Source: a virus. Taken from it: a stretch of DNA of 35,675 nt. The notes below the pieces were generated by a model. The model was not told the DNA's origin. It did not search any database and saw only the letters and a program-made list of their open reading frames with translations. A program made the position numbers and the translations under genes. Where the stretch lies: positions 1 through 35,675 of IMG/VR virus record IMGVR_UViG_3300045885_000119. One strand, 5' to 3'. Below are positions 1-6,761 of the stretch, in pieces (the stretch's first letter is position 1; each line of letters begins with the position of its first letter).

Positions 1-127
1 GGGGGAGGGGATACCGGGGTCGCGGTCGACCGAAGGTGACGCCGGCTGCGGTGGATCGGCCCGCGCCGGGACCCACGCCGGGTCCCCTCTCCCCGATATC
101 GAAGCCCTACTACGCCGTCACGGTGAG
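1..127. repeat. Terminal direct repeat (left copy), circular-genome overlap
   Basis: Bases 1-127 are identical to bases 35549-35675. An exact 127-base terminal repeat is what a de Bruijn assembler leaves when it closes a circle with a 127-mer, so this most likely reports a circular (or circularly permuted) genome rather than a biological terminal repeat. Genes and non-coding elements should be read across the junction: the pentamer array ending near 35539 continues directly into this leader. Confidence 0.9.
68..86 (+). terminator. GC hairpin in leader, possible terminator/attenuator
   Basis: A perfect 7-bp stem (GGGACCC at 68-74, GGGTCCC at 80-86) closes a 5-nt loop and is followed by a C/T-rich stretch without a true T-run. 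The segment 1-107 also contains the palindrome CGGTCGACCG at 23-32 and complementary G-rich (2-12) and C-rich (83-94) ends, so alternative folds are possible. It lies between the pentamer array and the first gene of the 0.1-8.4 kb block. It could be a terminator/attenuator or a structured leader RNA; the sequence alone does not decide. Confidence 0.4.
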
Positions 128-135
128 TTCCTCAC

Positions 136-228
136 GTGAGGTTCCTCGTCGCCTACTACGCCGCGCTCGGCCTGCTCCTGCTCGCGATCGTGCTGGGCGA
201 CGTCGCCAGGTGGTCGAGGCGCCGATGA
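136..228 (+). CDS. Small single-pass membrane protein (30 aa)
   Basis: A GTG-initiated frame of 30 codons encodes a short N-terminus, one hydrophobic segment (about residues 9-23, rich in Leu/Ala/Val) and a basic tail ending in three arginines. This is the layout of a small membrane protein with its positive end in the cytoplasm. Its stop overlaps the next ATG (ATGA at 225-228), typical of translational coupling in this genome. The start sits inside the 12-bp palindrome CCTCACGTGAGG (130-141). There is no clear Shine-Dalgarno. I do not recognise a family; the call rests on the hydrophobic segment and the overlap. Confidence 0.45.
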   Translation: MRFLVAYYAALGLLLLAIVLGDVARWSRRR

Positions 229-422
229 GCCCGCCGGTGAGGTTGGAGCTCCGCAAGTGGGCGACGGCCGGCGACGAGGTGCTCTTCCACATCTACGTGG
301 GGGAGCGGCGCGTCGGTTCTGGCGCGATGCGCTCGCGGGAATGGTTCGAGGTCGAGCGCGGCAACTTCGCGGTCGGGTTCGTCCGCCAGGGCATCGCGGT
401 GAGCCGGGAGGCGAGCGCATGA
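225..422 (+). CDS. Hypothetical protein (65 aa)
   Basis: The frame stays open upstream to a GTG at 36, but ATG 225 is preferred because it overlaps the stop of the small membrane gene and the upstream part reads as arginine/proline-rich shadow through the hairpin leader. The product is a small, mixed-charge, probably soluble protein with alternating hydrophobic residues suggesting beta strands (for example LFHIYVGERRVGSG). Its stop overlaps the next start (ATGA at 419-422). No family is recognised. Its position early in the cluster that carries the annealing and replication proteins is the only functional hint. Confidence 0.55.
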   Translation: MSPPVRLELRKWATAGDEVLFHIYVGERRVGSGAMRSREWFEVERGNFAVGFVRQGIAVSREASA

Positions 423-988
423 GCGCCGAGGTGATCCCGATCGCGGGGGAGCTCCCGGTCCGCACCTACATGCGCCGCTACCTCGGGGAGCCTCGGACGG
501 GGTTGTGCACCGACGAGGAACTGATCGAGGTCGCCCGGCGTGCCGCGGTGATGTTCCGCACGACCTTCGCCGGCGCCGACCTGATCCCCATCGTCGAGGC
601 CGTCAAGGGTTGGGGCATCCACGTCGAGGTCGGTCCGTCTGAGGTCGAGGTTGCCCCCAACGCATCGTCGCCTCCCGTTGGCGGGCCGGCCTCGGCTCCA
701 CCGCACCGCCCGCTCGGATGGCGGTATCAGGCCACGCCGGCGCCGCCCACGATCGACCCGACCGAACTGCTCGACTTCGAGCGCGATCACCCGCACGACA
801 CGGTCGCCAAGTGGCGCCAGGTCCGGGCGCTGTTCGGCCGGGCCCGCCCCGCCTACATGACGCGCCTGTGGGCCGTGTGCGAGACGCCCGAGGCCAAGGC
901 GAGCCATCCGGACGTCGTCGCCCGGGTGATGAGCCGGCGCGACGAGCTCCGGGCCCGTCGCGACCATCCTGCGGGGCACGGGCGATGA
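419..988 (+). CDS. Hypothetical early protein (189 aa)
   Basis: ATG 419 overlaps the preceding stop and the gene ends in ATGA overlap with the next at 985. The N-terminal 80 residues look folded (helical, with a GLCTDEELIEVARRAAVMF segment). A Pro/Ser/Ala-rich linker (about 80-105) leads to a C-terminal helical domain rich in Arg/Asp/His. The family is not recognised. It sits immediately before the RecT-like gene and is translationally coupled to it, so a role in phage DNA metabolism is plausible but unproven. An alternative longer start upstream (257) would read through the coupled gene and is rejected. Confidence 0.6.
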   Translation: MSAEVIPIAGELPVRTYMRRYLGEPRTGLCTDEELIEVARRAAVMFRTTFAGADLIPIVEAVKGWGIHVEVGPSEVEVAPNASSPPVGGPASAPPHRPLGWRYQATPAPPTIDPTELLDFERDHPHDTVAKWRQVRALFGRARPAYMTRLWAVCETPEAKASHPDVVARVMSRRDELRARRDHPAGHGR

Positions 989-1779
989 CGGCGCTCGCCA
1001 CGGTCGAGCGGACCGACGACGAGCTCAACACGCTCGGGCGCAACCTCGTCGCCTCGGGATGCTTCCCCGACACCTCAACCGCGGCTCAGGCGGTCGTCAA
1101 GATGCTCGCCGGCGCCGAGCTCGGCCTGGGCCCGATCGACGCGATGCGCTCGTTCCACGTGCTCACCGACGGGAAGATCGCGCCCTCGGCGGCGTTGCTC
1201 GCCCGCGCCGTGAAGGCGCACCCGCGCTACCACTACACGGTCGCCGAATTCACCGACGAGGCGTGCGAGCTCGTGTTCTGGGAGGACGGCGACGAGTCGG
1301 GCACGAGCCGATACACCCTCGACGATGCCCGACGCGCCGGCCTGATCCGTGACAAGTCGGCATGGGTGAAGCAACCGCGCAACATGCTGTTCAACCGGGC
1401 GATCACGAACGGCGTGGCATGGTTCGCGCCCGATGTGCTCACCCCTGTGGGATCGGGGGCCTCGGCGTGGTCAGTCTCCGTGTCACGCGAGCCCGAGGCG
1501 GTCGTGGACGCCGCTCCCGATCCCGACCCGTCCGGTGACGTCGGGCATTCCACCGACGCCCCGGTCGAGGCCGAACCCGACGAGGCACCCGCGTATGGGG
1601 AAGGCGCGAGTGGCTCCGAGGGGGAGGCCGAACCGGATGCGCCCGCGGGCGGGGACAGCGATCCCACGCCCGCGGCCGCGCCGGCCCACGACGGACCCCA
1701 CGACTGGCAGCCGTCGACGACGATGCCCGGTCACGACTACTGCGGCTTCCCCGACTGCCTGGCGACACGGAGGGGGTAG
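985..1779 (+). CDS. RecT-like single-strand annealing/recombination protein
   Basis: This 264-aa product has an N-terminal 165-residue domain resembling phage proteins annotated as RecT-like annealing factors: a Gln-Ala-Val-Val-Lys helix, ELGLGPIDAMRSFHVLTDGK, then PRNMLFNRAITNGVAWFAPDV. These proteins pair complementary single strands during phage recombination and replication. The C-terminal 95 residues are a low-complexity Asp/Glu/Pro/Ala tail ending in a small Cys/His motif (HDYCGFPDCLATRRG), unusual for the family and possibly a protein-interaction tip. ATG 985 is set by the 4-base overlap with the upstream gene. No exonuclease partner (RecE, lambda Exo or Cas4-like) is seen next to it. 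The assignment is from pattern memory and needs a profile search. Confidence 0.65.
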   Translation: MTALATVERTDDELNTLGRNLVASGCFPDTSTAAQAVVKMLAGAELGLGPIDAMRSFHVLTDGKIAPSAALLARAVKAHPRYHYTVAEFTDEACELVFWEDGDESGTSRYTLDDARRAGLIRDKSAWVKQPRNMLFNRAITNGVAWFAPDVLTPVGSGASAWSVSVSREPEAVVDAAPDPDPSGDVGHSTDAPVEAEPDEAPAYGEGASGSEGEAEPDAPAGGDSDPTPAAAPAHDGPHDWQPSTTMPGHDYCGFPDCLATRRG

Positions 1780-1781
1780 CG

Positions 1782-1961
1782 GTGGGCTCGTTGGAGTCGT
1801 GGTTGTTCCTGCTCGCGTGCTGGTTCCTGGCGATCCACGTCGTGCTCGTGTGCCTGCGGGTGTCGTTCCGCCCTCGTCCGCCGCGGGTCGACCGGATGGC
1901 CGAGACGTGGATCGAGCGTGAGCGTCTGCGGAGCTTGCGTGATCGGGACGGCGTCCGATGA
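1782..1961 (+). CDS. Small membrane protein (59 aa)
   Basis: GTG 1782 begins two bases after the preceding stop. The product has one strongly hydrophobic segment (about residues 6-27, with Trp, Phe, Leu and Cys), followed by a basic proline-rich stretch and an amphipathic Glu/Arg helix. This predicts a single-pass membrane protein with a cytoplasmic C-terminus. Its stop overlaps the next start (ATGATG at 1958). Function is unknown; early phage membrane microproteins often affect the host envelope or superinfection, which is only a possibility here. Confidence 0.6.
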   Translation: MGSLESWLFLLACWFLAIHVVLVCLRVSFRPRPPRVDRMAETWIERERLRSLRDRDGVR

Positions 1962-2146
1962 TGACCCGCGAGGTCGCGGCCGCGGTCGAGGACGACGAGA
2001 ACCTGACGCTCGCCCACGAGTGGGGCTTCCCGGTGATCGCGGTCGGCTACTTCGCGGCCGACGACTCCGACGTCGTGTGCGTGCACCGCCTCGACGACCT
2101 GATCGGGGCACGCATGTGCGCGAAGGCGCTCCGCGAAGAGCGATGA
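1958..2146 (+). CDS. Hypothetical protein (62 aa)
   Basis: A small acidic protein (N-terminal AVEDDENLTLAHEW segment) that starts in an ATGATG overlapping the previous stop and ends overlapping the start of the replication gene. It appears to be a small alpha/beta domain with no membrane segment. No family is recognised. Its coupling to the downstream initiator-like gene suggests they are made together. Confidence 0.6.
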   Translation: MMTREVAAAVEDDENLTLAHEWGFPVIAVGYFAADDSDVVCVHRLDDLIGARMCAKALREER

Positions 2147-2865
2147 GCGACAGGATCGAGCTCGGCGACGAACCGTGGAAGGCGATCCCTCGGCGCATCC
2201 TGCGCGACCCGAACCTGTCGCCTCGGGCCAAGGGCGGGCTCGTGTCGCTCCTGTCCCACGACGAGGGGTGGGTCCGCTCTGTGATCGGCACGCTCATGCG
2301 TGAGAACGATTGCGGCCGCGACCAGGCGCGGGCGATCGTGCGCGAGCTCGTCGATGCGGGGTACGCGGAGCAGTCGCAGGAGCGCGGCGCCGGCGGGCGG
2401 TTCCGCACGGCTTACATCGTGCACGCGCAGGCACGCCCACCCGCAGGTTCGAGGGCCTCAACCCGGCGTCCACGGGCTACTGGTACACCGTCGACGGTTC
2501 CACCGGGGGCGGTGTTCCCGTCGACAGTAGTAGAACCCACGGACGTAGAACCCACGGACGTGCTTCAAACCCTTGCGCCGAGCAAGTCGGCGCGAGAACG
2601 CGACCCGCTGTGGGACGTGCTCGTCGAGTGCTACGGCGAGCCGATGCGTAAGGCCAAGGGCGCGTGGAACAGCGCGGTCGGGGACCTGCGCGAGGTCGGC
2701 GCCGATCCCGACGAGCTCCGGGCGTTCATCCTGGCGTGCCGCGACACCGACAAGGCGTGGGCCACGGTGACTCCGACGGCCGCCGCGAAACACTTCGGCC
2801 AACGCAAGCTGCTAACCCGGCGCGCCGACGACCTGCGGGCCCGTGCCGAGAGGCTCATGGCGTGA
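2143..2865 (+). CDS. Putative replication initiator / HTH protein
   Basis: This 240-aa protein begins with a domain (residues 1-95) resembling winged-helix N-termini of phage replication initiators: a PWKAIPRRILRDPNLSPRAKG motif, then helices around VRSVIGTLMRENDCGRDQARAIVRELVDAGY. A low-complexity linker (about 100-145) follows, containing a tandem VEPTD repeat, then a C-terminal helical domain with a conserved-looking WNSAVGDLREVGADPDELRAF region. In lambda O and Gram-positive replisome organisers, this two-domain layout carries the origin in the DNA encoding the linker, and here the linker DNA has a tandem 15-mer and a palindrome. ATG 2143 overlaps the previous stop. The role as initiator is an inference from domain order and position. 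Confidence 0.6.
   Translation: MSDRIELGDEPWKAIPRRILRDPNLSPRAKGGLVSLLSHDEGWVRSVIGTLMRENDCGRDQARAIVRELVDAGYAEQSQERGAGGRFRTAYIVHAQARPPAGSRASTRRPRATGTPSTVPPGAVFPSTVVEPTDVEPTDVLQTLAPSKSARERDPLWDVLVECYGEPMRKAKGAWNSAVGDLREVGADPDELRAFILACRDTDKAWATVTPTAAAKHFGQRKLLTRRADDLRARAERLMA
2487..2560. other. Candidate replication origin inside the initiator gene
   Basis: The linker DNA holds a perfect 12-bp palindrome (ACCGTCGACGGT, 2487-2498), a second GTCGAC at 2519-2524, and two head-to-tail copies of the 15-mer TAGAACCCACGGACG (2531-2545 and 2546-2560). The 15-mers keep frame (VEPTD twice), so they are tolerated as coding sequence. Iterons inside the initiator gene are known from lambda-type origins. Two copies are fewer than usual, so this is a candidate only. 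Confidence 0.35.
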
Positions 2866-3467
2866 AGCGGACGGCCGCGCTCGACGCCGCGTCGACCCTG
2901 GGCCGCATGTTCGGCGCCGGTGCCGATCGGGTGGCCGAGCTCGCCTCGTGGATCGAGCGGCAGATGTCGTGCGAGTCGTGCCTGGCCGATGCGGTCGCCG
3001 AACTGCTCAAGCGCCTCGAACGGTTCCCCGCGCCGAAACAGGTGCTCGCGGCGTACCTCGACGTGAACCAGACGGCGGCCCACGCGGCTCACATGACGAC
3101 GTCGGCGCGCCAGGTCGAGGTCGGGCGGATCGAGGCGTTCTGGCGTCAAGAGGCGCCGCGGCTGATCGCGGCCCACGTGGACACCGATGCGCTCGCCTCG
3201 TGGATCGCGGCCGAGATGTGGGCATCGGGGACGGTCGAGGCGACGTCCGATGCGGTCGTGGCCGAGCTCGACGAGGGGCGCTCGGTGTTCGTCATCACGG
3301 CGCGGAGCCGGTCGGCCAAGAGCGGCGATCCAACGCCCGAGCAGGTCGGCGAGATGTTCTGGGCGGCGCGCCAGGCCGCCACGATCCCGCTGATCGAGCT
3401 CGACGAGGCCACGTGGAACGACCGCGTGGAGCGGATCGGGCAGGCGATGTCGTGGGGGCCGGCGTGA
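2862..3467 (+). CDS. Hypothetical protein downstream of initiator (201 aa)
   Basis: GTG 2862 overlaps the initiator stop, and the gene ends overlapping the HNH gene. The product is mostly alpha-helical: an N-terminal helical bundle with a CESC pair (near residues 37-40) and a KRLERFPAPKQVLAAYLD segment, followed by charged helices and a Ser/Arg-rich loop. The segment recalls small phage proteins located after the initiator in the helicase-loader position, but I cannot identify a loader motif. Function is unknown. Confidence 0.6.
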   Translation: MKRTAALDAASTLGRMFGAGADRVAELASWIERQMSCESCLADAVAELLKRLERFPAPKQVLAAYLDVNQTAAHAAHMTTSARQVEVGRIEAFWRQEAPRLIAAHVDTDALASWIAAEMWASGTVEATSDAVVAELDEGRSVFVITARSRSAKSGDPTPEQVGEMFWAARQAATIPLIELDEATWNDRVERIGQAMSWGPA

Positions 3468-3820
3468 GTACGGCGGTGAAGCGTCGAGGCCGACCCCGCG
3501 CCGAGCACGATCGCAAGGTGACGCGGCGCGGCTACGTGCTGGTCCGCACCGACGCGGGGTGGGAATACGAACACCGGCTCGTGATGGCCGCGGCGATCGG
3601 CCGCCCGCTCGATCGGCGCGACCGGGTTCGTCACCTCAATGGCGATCCGGCGGACAACCGACCTGAGAACCTCGAATTGGACGGAGCGTGCCCCAACTGC
3701 GGGGCCGTTCTCGGGTTTTCTCGACACATACAAGAAATGCAGGGGGGTCGGCGCGACCGGGGACACCGACCGGGCAAACAGCGGCCCGGCCAGGCGCGCC
3801 TATGGCGGGGCGCCCCATGA
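3464..3820 (+). CDS. HNH endonuclease (HNH_3-type), free-standing
   Basis: The 118-aa product has a basic N-terminus, then EHRLVMAAAIGRPLDRRD followed by VRHLNGDPADNRPENLEL, the signature of small HNH_3 nucleases: the first HNH histidine, then an N-G-D turn, then D-N-R-x-E-N-L. A CPNCG zinc-knuckle-like element follows. The C-terminal 40 residues are basic and low complexity. Such nucleases nick or cut DNA and often behave as selfish homing genes in phages. GTG 3464 overlaps the preceding stop. The first His of the usual VVHHIN is Arg here (VRHLN), but the catalytic His is kept. Confidence 0.8.
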   Translation: MSTAVKRRGRPRAEHDRKVTRRGYVLVRTDAGWEYEHRLVMAAAIGRPLDRRDRVRHLNGDPADNRPENLELDGACPNCGAVLGFSRHIQEMQGGRRDRGHRPGKQRPGQARLWRGAP

Positions 3821-4272
3821 GCACCGCGCCGGTGATCCAGACGTTCGGCCCGTGCCGCTGCTGGCATCCGGAATGCTCGGAGCTCGGTACGAAGCTCATG
3901 CGTCCGCTCAAGGGGGATCGGGTCGGGCACCTCGTCTCGTGTCAATGCCCGCGGCACCGCAACGCCGCGAACCGGCGTAGGGGCGCCCAGGCGGAGCAAC
4001 GGCGACACGAGGGGCTCGGCGGAACGGGCAAGGCTCCCGTCGACGAGCTCCGCACGTCCTACTCGATCAACGTCACGACCCAGGACAAGGCCGGCGCGCA
4101 GGTCCCGGCGTCGTTCGAGGCGTTCGTGGGCTCCGTGTGGTTCGGCAAGGCGCTCCGACAGGCCGAGGCGAAGATGGCGATCGGCTTCGACGCGCTCCCG
4201 GCCGTCTACGTCGAGCCGCCCTCCGGTGGCCGATGGCTCGTGGTCAAGGTGCCGGCGCGGGGGTTGCGGTGA
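3817..4272 (+). CDS. Hypothetical protein with N-terminal zinc-binding Cys/His cluster (151 aa)
   Basis: ATG 3817 overlaps the HNH stop. Residues 12-48 hold CRCWHPEC and CQCPRH, six Cys/His positions that could bind zinc. After a charged linker, a C-terminal domain of about 70 residues (SINVTTQDKAGAQVPASFEAF onwards) alternates hydrophobic and charged residues, as in a small beta domain. The family is not recognised. It is part of the coupled early gene string; nucleic-acid binding is a guess from the Cys/His cluster. Confidence 0.6.
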   Translation: MSTAPVIQTFGPCRCWHPECSELGTKLMRPLKGDRVGHLVSCQCPRHRNAANRRRGAQAEQRRHEGLGGTGKAPVDELRTSYSINVTTQDKAGAQVPASFEAFVGSVWFGKALRQAEAKMAIGFDALPAVYVEPPSGGRWLVVKVPARGLR

Positions 4273-4517
4273 GCGATTCACCGTTTATGAGCACCACCGG
4301 TCCAGCTGACGCGCCCGGGCTGCTCCTAGCCCGCGAGTGGCGGGACAAGGCCGAGGAATACCGTGCCGAACGTGATCGGCTGCTGCGCGCTGCGCTGGCC
4401 GGACTGTACGTGCACGTGACGGCGCCCGCTCCGGGCCATCGCGAGTGTTCGTGTGCCGCTATGGCGCGGATCGCCCTGTCGCCTGGGGGGGTGATGCCGC
4501 TAGACGCCTCCGCCTGA
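4269..4517 (+). CDS. Hypothetical protein (82 aa)
   Basis: GTG 4269 overlaps the previous stop. An internal ATG at residue 7 is an alternative start. The middle is an amphipathic Arg/Glu helix (LLAREWRDKAEEYRAERDRLL), followed by a hydrophobic helix and an HRECSC element. No family is recognised. A 50-bp gap with a hairpin follows, the first real break in this gene string, so it may end a transcription segment. Confidence 0.5.
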   Translation: MSDSPFMSTTGPADAPGLLLAREWRDKAEEYRAERDRLLRAALAGLYVHVTAPAPGHRECSCAAMARIALSPGGVMPLDASA

Positions 4518-4522
4518 CTCGA

Positions 4523-4541
4523 CCGCCCTCACGGTGGGCGG
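4523..4541 (+). terminator. Short GC hairpin before the transglycosylase gene
   Basis: CCGCCC (4523-4528) and GGGCGG (4536-4541) form a 6-bp stem with a 7-nt loop in the 50-bp gap between the 82-aa gene and the secreted lytic transglycosylase. There is no T-run after it. It may attenuate transcription or mark a boundary of an inserted gene. Confidence 0.35.
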
Positions 4542-4567
4542 CAACGGCCGACGGAAGGATCGAACCC

Positions 4568-5077
4568 ATGACGACACGACGCCTGATCGTGACCTTGTTC
4601 TGCACAGCCGCGATCGCCACCTCTTCGGGGGGGAGCGCGATCGCGGCGGGCACCGGCTCAGAAAGAACGGGCACCGTGCGAGTGATGTACCCGAAGGCGA
4701 AGGACCCAAACGCCGGCCGCTGGAACGGCCCATGTAGCGGATGGCGCTACGGGGAGTTTCACGAAACGGTGGAGCGGATGCGCCGATTGACGGCCTGCGT
4801 GTTCGGCCAGATCGCGCCGACCGAGGTGGACACGGCGCTCTACGTCGTTGGTCGCGAGAGCGGCTTCTTCTCGCACGCATACAACGCCTCGGGGTGTGCC
4901 GGCCTCATGCAACACATGCTCCGCTACTGGCCGGGGCGGGTGGCCTCGGTAGATAAGCCTTGGTTCCGGAGGTGGTTCAACCGAGGATGGGGCGACGTGT
5001 ACGACCCGATGATGAACCTGCTCGTCGGGGCGATCATGGTCCGCAACGATGGATGGGGCGCATGGTCGACCGCCTGA
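4568..5077 (+). CDS. Secreted lytic transglycosylase (SLT-like)
   Basis: This 169-aa protein starts with a basic n-region and a hydrophobic stretch followed by small residues (MTTRRLIVTLFCTAAIATSS, cleavage likely around residues 25-28), a Sec signal peptide. The mature part has GRESGFFSHAYNASGCAGLMQ, which matches the SLT-type core: catalytic Glu in R-E-S-x-F, then the G-L-M-Q motif. These enzymes cleave the glycan strand of peptidoglycan. ATG 4568 has a good GGAAGGA site. It is odd in an early DNA-metabolism block and away from the lysis genes: it may be a cell-wall-remodelling or superinfection factor, or a lysogenic-conversion gene. The end overlaps the HNH gene by 16 bases. Confidence 0.8.
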   Translation: MTTRRLIVTLFCTAAIATSSGGSAIAAGTGSERTGTVRVMYPKAKDPNAGRWNGPCSGWRYGEFHETVERMRRLTACVFGQIAPTEVDTALYVVGRESGFFSHAYNASGCAGLMQHMLRYWPGRVASVDKPWFRRWFNRGWGDVYDPMMNLLVGAIMVRNDGWGAWSTA

Positions 5078-5565
5078 TAGTGCCGAAGAACGCGCTCCAT
5101 GGGCGCTCCGTCGAAGCCCGGTTCCGGTTCTACGCGGACCGGCGCGGGCCAGACGAGTGTTGGCCTTGGGTCGGGCAGCGTAGCGCGAACGGCTACGGCT
5201 ATCTGTCCGTCGGAGGCCGCAAGGTCGTAGCGAGCCGCGTCTGCTGGGAGCTGGTTCACGGCCCGATCCCTGTCGGACTCCACGTATGCCATCGGTGCGA
5301 CAACCCACCGTGTGTGAACCCGGGGCATCTGTTCCTGGGCACCCCTCGCGATAACAGCGAGGACATGCGGCGGAAGGGGCGAGGCTCCCCGCCGCCGGTC
5401 CGGCGCGGCGCGGCCAACAGCAAGACGAAGCTCTCGGACGAGCAGGTGGCGGCGATCCGGCGACGGTGGGCAGCGGGTGGCATCACCAAGACCGCACTCG
5501 CCAGCCAGTTCGGTGTTCACCGGAGCCGCGTGTTCCAGCTCGTGAATCGTAAGGATTCCCGGTGA
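5062..5565 (+). CDS. HNH endonuclease with C-terminal HTH (homing-type)
   Basis: The 167-aa product matches the HNH_3/I-HmuI-like layout: CWPWVGQRSANGYGYLSV, then VCHRCDNPPCVNPGHLFLG (His-Cys-Asn core) and DNSEDMRRKGR. The C-terminal 45 residues (KLSDEQVAAIRRRWAAGGI, then ALASQFGVHRSRVFQLV) form a helix-turn-helix used by these nucleases for target recognition. It is the textbook architecture of a phage homing endonuclease, making a nick or break in intron-less alleles. ATG 5062 lies inside the preceding gene's end; invasion next to the transglycosylase could explain the 16-bp overlap. No intron is seen. Confidence 0.85.
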   Translation: MVDRLIVPKNALHGRSVEARFRFYADRRGPDECWPWVGQRSANGYGYLSVGGRKVVASRVCWELVHGPIPVGLHVCHRCDNPPCVNPGHLFLGTPRDNSEDMRRKGRGSPPPVRRGAANSKTKLSDEQVAAIRRRWAAGGITKTALASQFGVHRSRVFQLVNRKDSR

Positions 5566-6047
5566 TGGTTGGCTTGTCGGTCCTGTGCCCCGCATGTGCT
5601 CGGCGTGAGGTCGACACCGTCTCGGGGTTCTGCTCCGTGTGCGTGGTCGAGCAGGCCGCCGAACGGTACGCCCGCGACGATCAGGCCAGGGCGGAAGCGC
5701 GGATCGAGCGTTGGCGCCGCGAACGCGCCGCGACCCGCGTAGATGCGCGCCTGGCGACGCTCCGCCAACGTCGCAAGCGCCTATCGAAGCTGATCCAGCC
5801 GCGCCGACCCGCGACCCTGCTCGACCCCTGGGACATCGCCGCGGCCGCGATCGCCGAGGCGCGCCGCTTGCAGAAGCGGTACGCGGCGTCGCGCCCCGAG
5901 CTCGACGACATCGTCGAGGCGATCCGGCGCCTGGCCTGGGGCCTGGGCGATGACGAACCCGTGCCGGCGCATCGTCGGCGCAGGGTGCACGTGATGGACG
6001 GTCAATTGAGCCTGTGGGACGAACTAGCGGAGGTGGTCGCGGCATGA
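5562..6047 (+). CDS. Hypothetical protein with N-terminal zinc ribbon (161 aa)
   Basis: Starts at GTG 5562 (overlapping the HNH stop) or ATG 5565; an AAGGA at 5551-5555 suits either. Residues 9-27 hold CPAC and CSVC, a four-cysteine zinc ribbon, followed by a long Arg/Ala/Glu helix (about 30-90) likely to form a coiled coil. The C-terminal end, LSLWDELAEVVAA, resembles a short peptide tail such as a clamp- or partner-binding motif (QLSLWD is close to beta-clamp-binding QxxLF patterns, an inference only). Function is unknown. Confidence 0.6.
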   Translation: MMVGLSVLCPACARREVDTVSGFCSVCVVEQAAERYARDDQARAEARIERWRRERAATRVDARLATLRQRRKRLSKLIQPRRPATLLDPWDIAAAAIAEARRLQKRYAASRPELDDIVEAIRRLAWGLGDDEPVPAHRRRRVHVMDGQLSLWDELAEVVAA

Positions 6048-6343
6048 CGGACGATCAGAACCAACCCGAGGGGCAACCGTGGCAGGAGAACCCCGGCTTG
6101 AGCCGACCGGGTGAGCCGGCGTTCGCGTTCGGCGAGCTTGAGATCGCGCCCGGCGTGAAGATGGTCGCGCTCGTGATCAACGCGGGCGGCGTACAGATGC
6201 AGATCGTGCTCCGAGCGGACCTGGCACTCAACGTGGCCCGTCTGCTCGACGAGCAGGCCAAGCGCACACGATCGGGCCTCGTGATCGCGGGCAACGGGAA
6301 CATGCCGCCGGTCGGGGACATCCTCGGGAAGGGGCGCGGTTGA
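6044..6343 (+). CDS. Hypothetical protein (99 aa)
   Basis: ATG 6044 overlaps the preceding stop. An acidic, Gln/Pro-rich N-terminus leads to a compact domain: beta-strand-like VKMVALVINAGGVQMQIVL and a helix ADLALNVARLLDEQAKR. It resembles small phage proteins of unknown function. The next gene follows after 25 bp and begins within a 25-bp repeated leader (see repeat at 6349). Confidence 0.55.
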   Translation: MTDDQNQPEGQPWQENPGLSRPGEPAFAFGELEIAPGVKMVALVINAGGVQMQIVLRADLALNVARLLDEQAKRTRSGLVIAGNGNMPPVGDILGKGRG

Positions 6344-6348
6344 CCCGC

Positions 6349-6373
6349 CTCACCGAAGGAACAGAGAAGTGAG
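6349..6373 (+). repeat. Duplicated 25-bp leader with RBS, copy 1
   Basis: Bases 6349-6373 are identical to 6762-6786. The repeat begins CTCACCGAAGGAACAG and ends in AGTGAG, with the GTG start codon at its end. It carries an AAGGA-type Shine-Dalgarno and the start of two different small genes (6369 and 6782), so it looks like a shared translation-start or regulatory module rather than chance. Confidence 0.75.
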
Positions 6374-6560
6374 CTGGATGGAAGGGCCGTTGGTTCATGC
6401 GTTCCCCAACGGAACGGTGGCCGTGAAGATGCACAAGCGTAAGCGGCTGACGATGGTCGTTGCCCGCGAGGACCTGGAAGAGGTGCTGGTTGAACGCATC
6501 GAGGCACTCGAACACGAGAACCGCGTCCTTCGCCGCAGGATTTCGGAGCTGACCCAATGA
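6369..6560 (+). CDS. Small protein with C-terminal coiled coil (63 aa)
   Basis: GTG 6369 sits at the end of the duplicated leader and has a good AAGGA site. The N-terminal half is beta-like (FPNGTVAVKMHKRKRLTMVV) and the C-terminal half is a Leu/Glu/Arg heptad helix (VERIEALEHENRVLRRRISEL) suited to dimerisation. Its stop overlaps the next ATG at 6557. No family is recognised. Confidence 0.6.
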   Translation: MSWMEGPLVHAFPNGTVAVKMHKRKRLTMVVAREDLEEVLVERIEALEHENRVLRRRISELTQ

Positions 6561-6757
6561 CCGCGCTATGGCACTTGCGCCGCGTCTGGTTCTGGCGCAG
6601 GGACTGCCGAGGATGCGGTGAGAAGTGCGCGGGCGACTGGTATGCGGACGGTCCCATCTGCTCCTGCTGTCGGCGGTTGCTGGCTTCCTATCGAGGAGCG
6701 GCGGGTACGTTCTCGCACCTGCCCGCACCGACCGTCTGGACGAGTTCCGATGACTAG
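6557..6757 (+). CDS. Zinc-ribbon microprotein (66 aa)
   Basis: ATG 6557 overlaps the previous stop. A basic Trp/Arg-rich N-terminus is followed by CRGCGEKC and CSCC, spaced as a treble-clef or ribbon zinc site (residues 17-38). The last 20 residues are unstructured. One of several small Cys-rich proteins in this block; nucleic-acid or protein binding is likely but the partner is unknown. Confidence 0.6.
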   Translation: MTALWHLRRVWFWRRDCRGCGEKCAGDWYADGPICSCCRRLLASYRGAAGTFSHLPAPTVWTSSDD

Positions 6758-6761
6758 ACGG

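Noticed and set aside
36-224. N-terminal extension of the 65-aa gene to GTG 36
   Set aside because: It would read through the hairpin leader and over the 30-aa membrane gene; its sequence is Pro/Arg-rich like a shadow frame.
3464-5565. Introns or inteins linked to the HNH nucleases
   Set aside because: Flanking genes are intact and overlapped as elsewhere, and no split coding sequence is seen.
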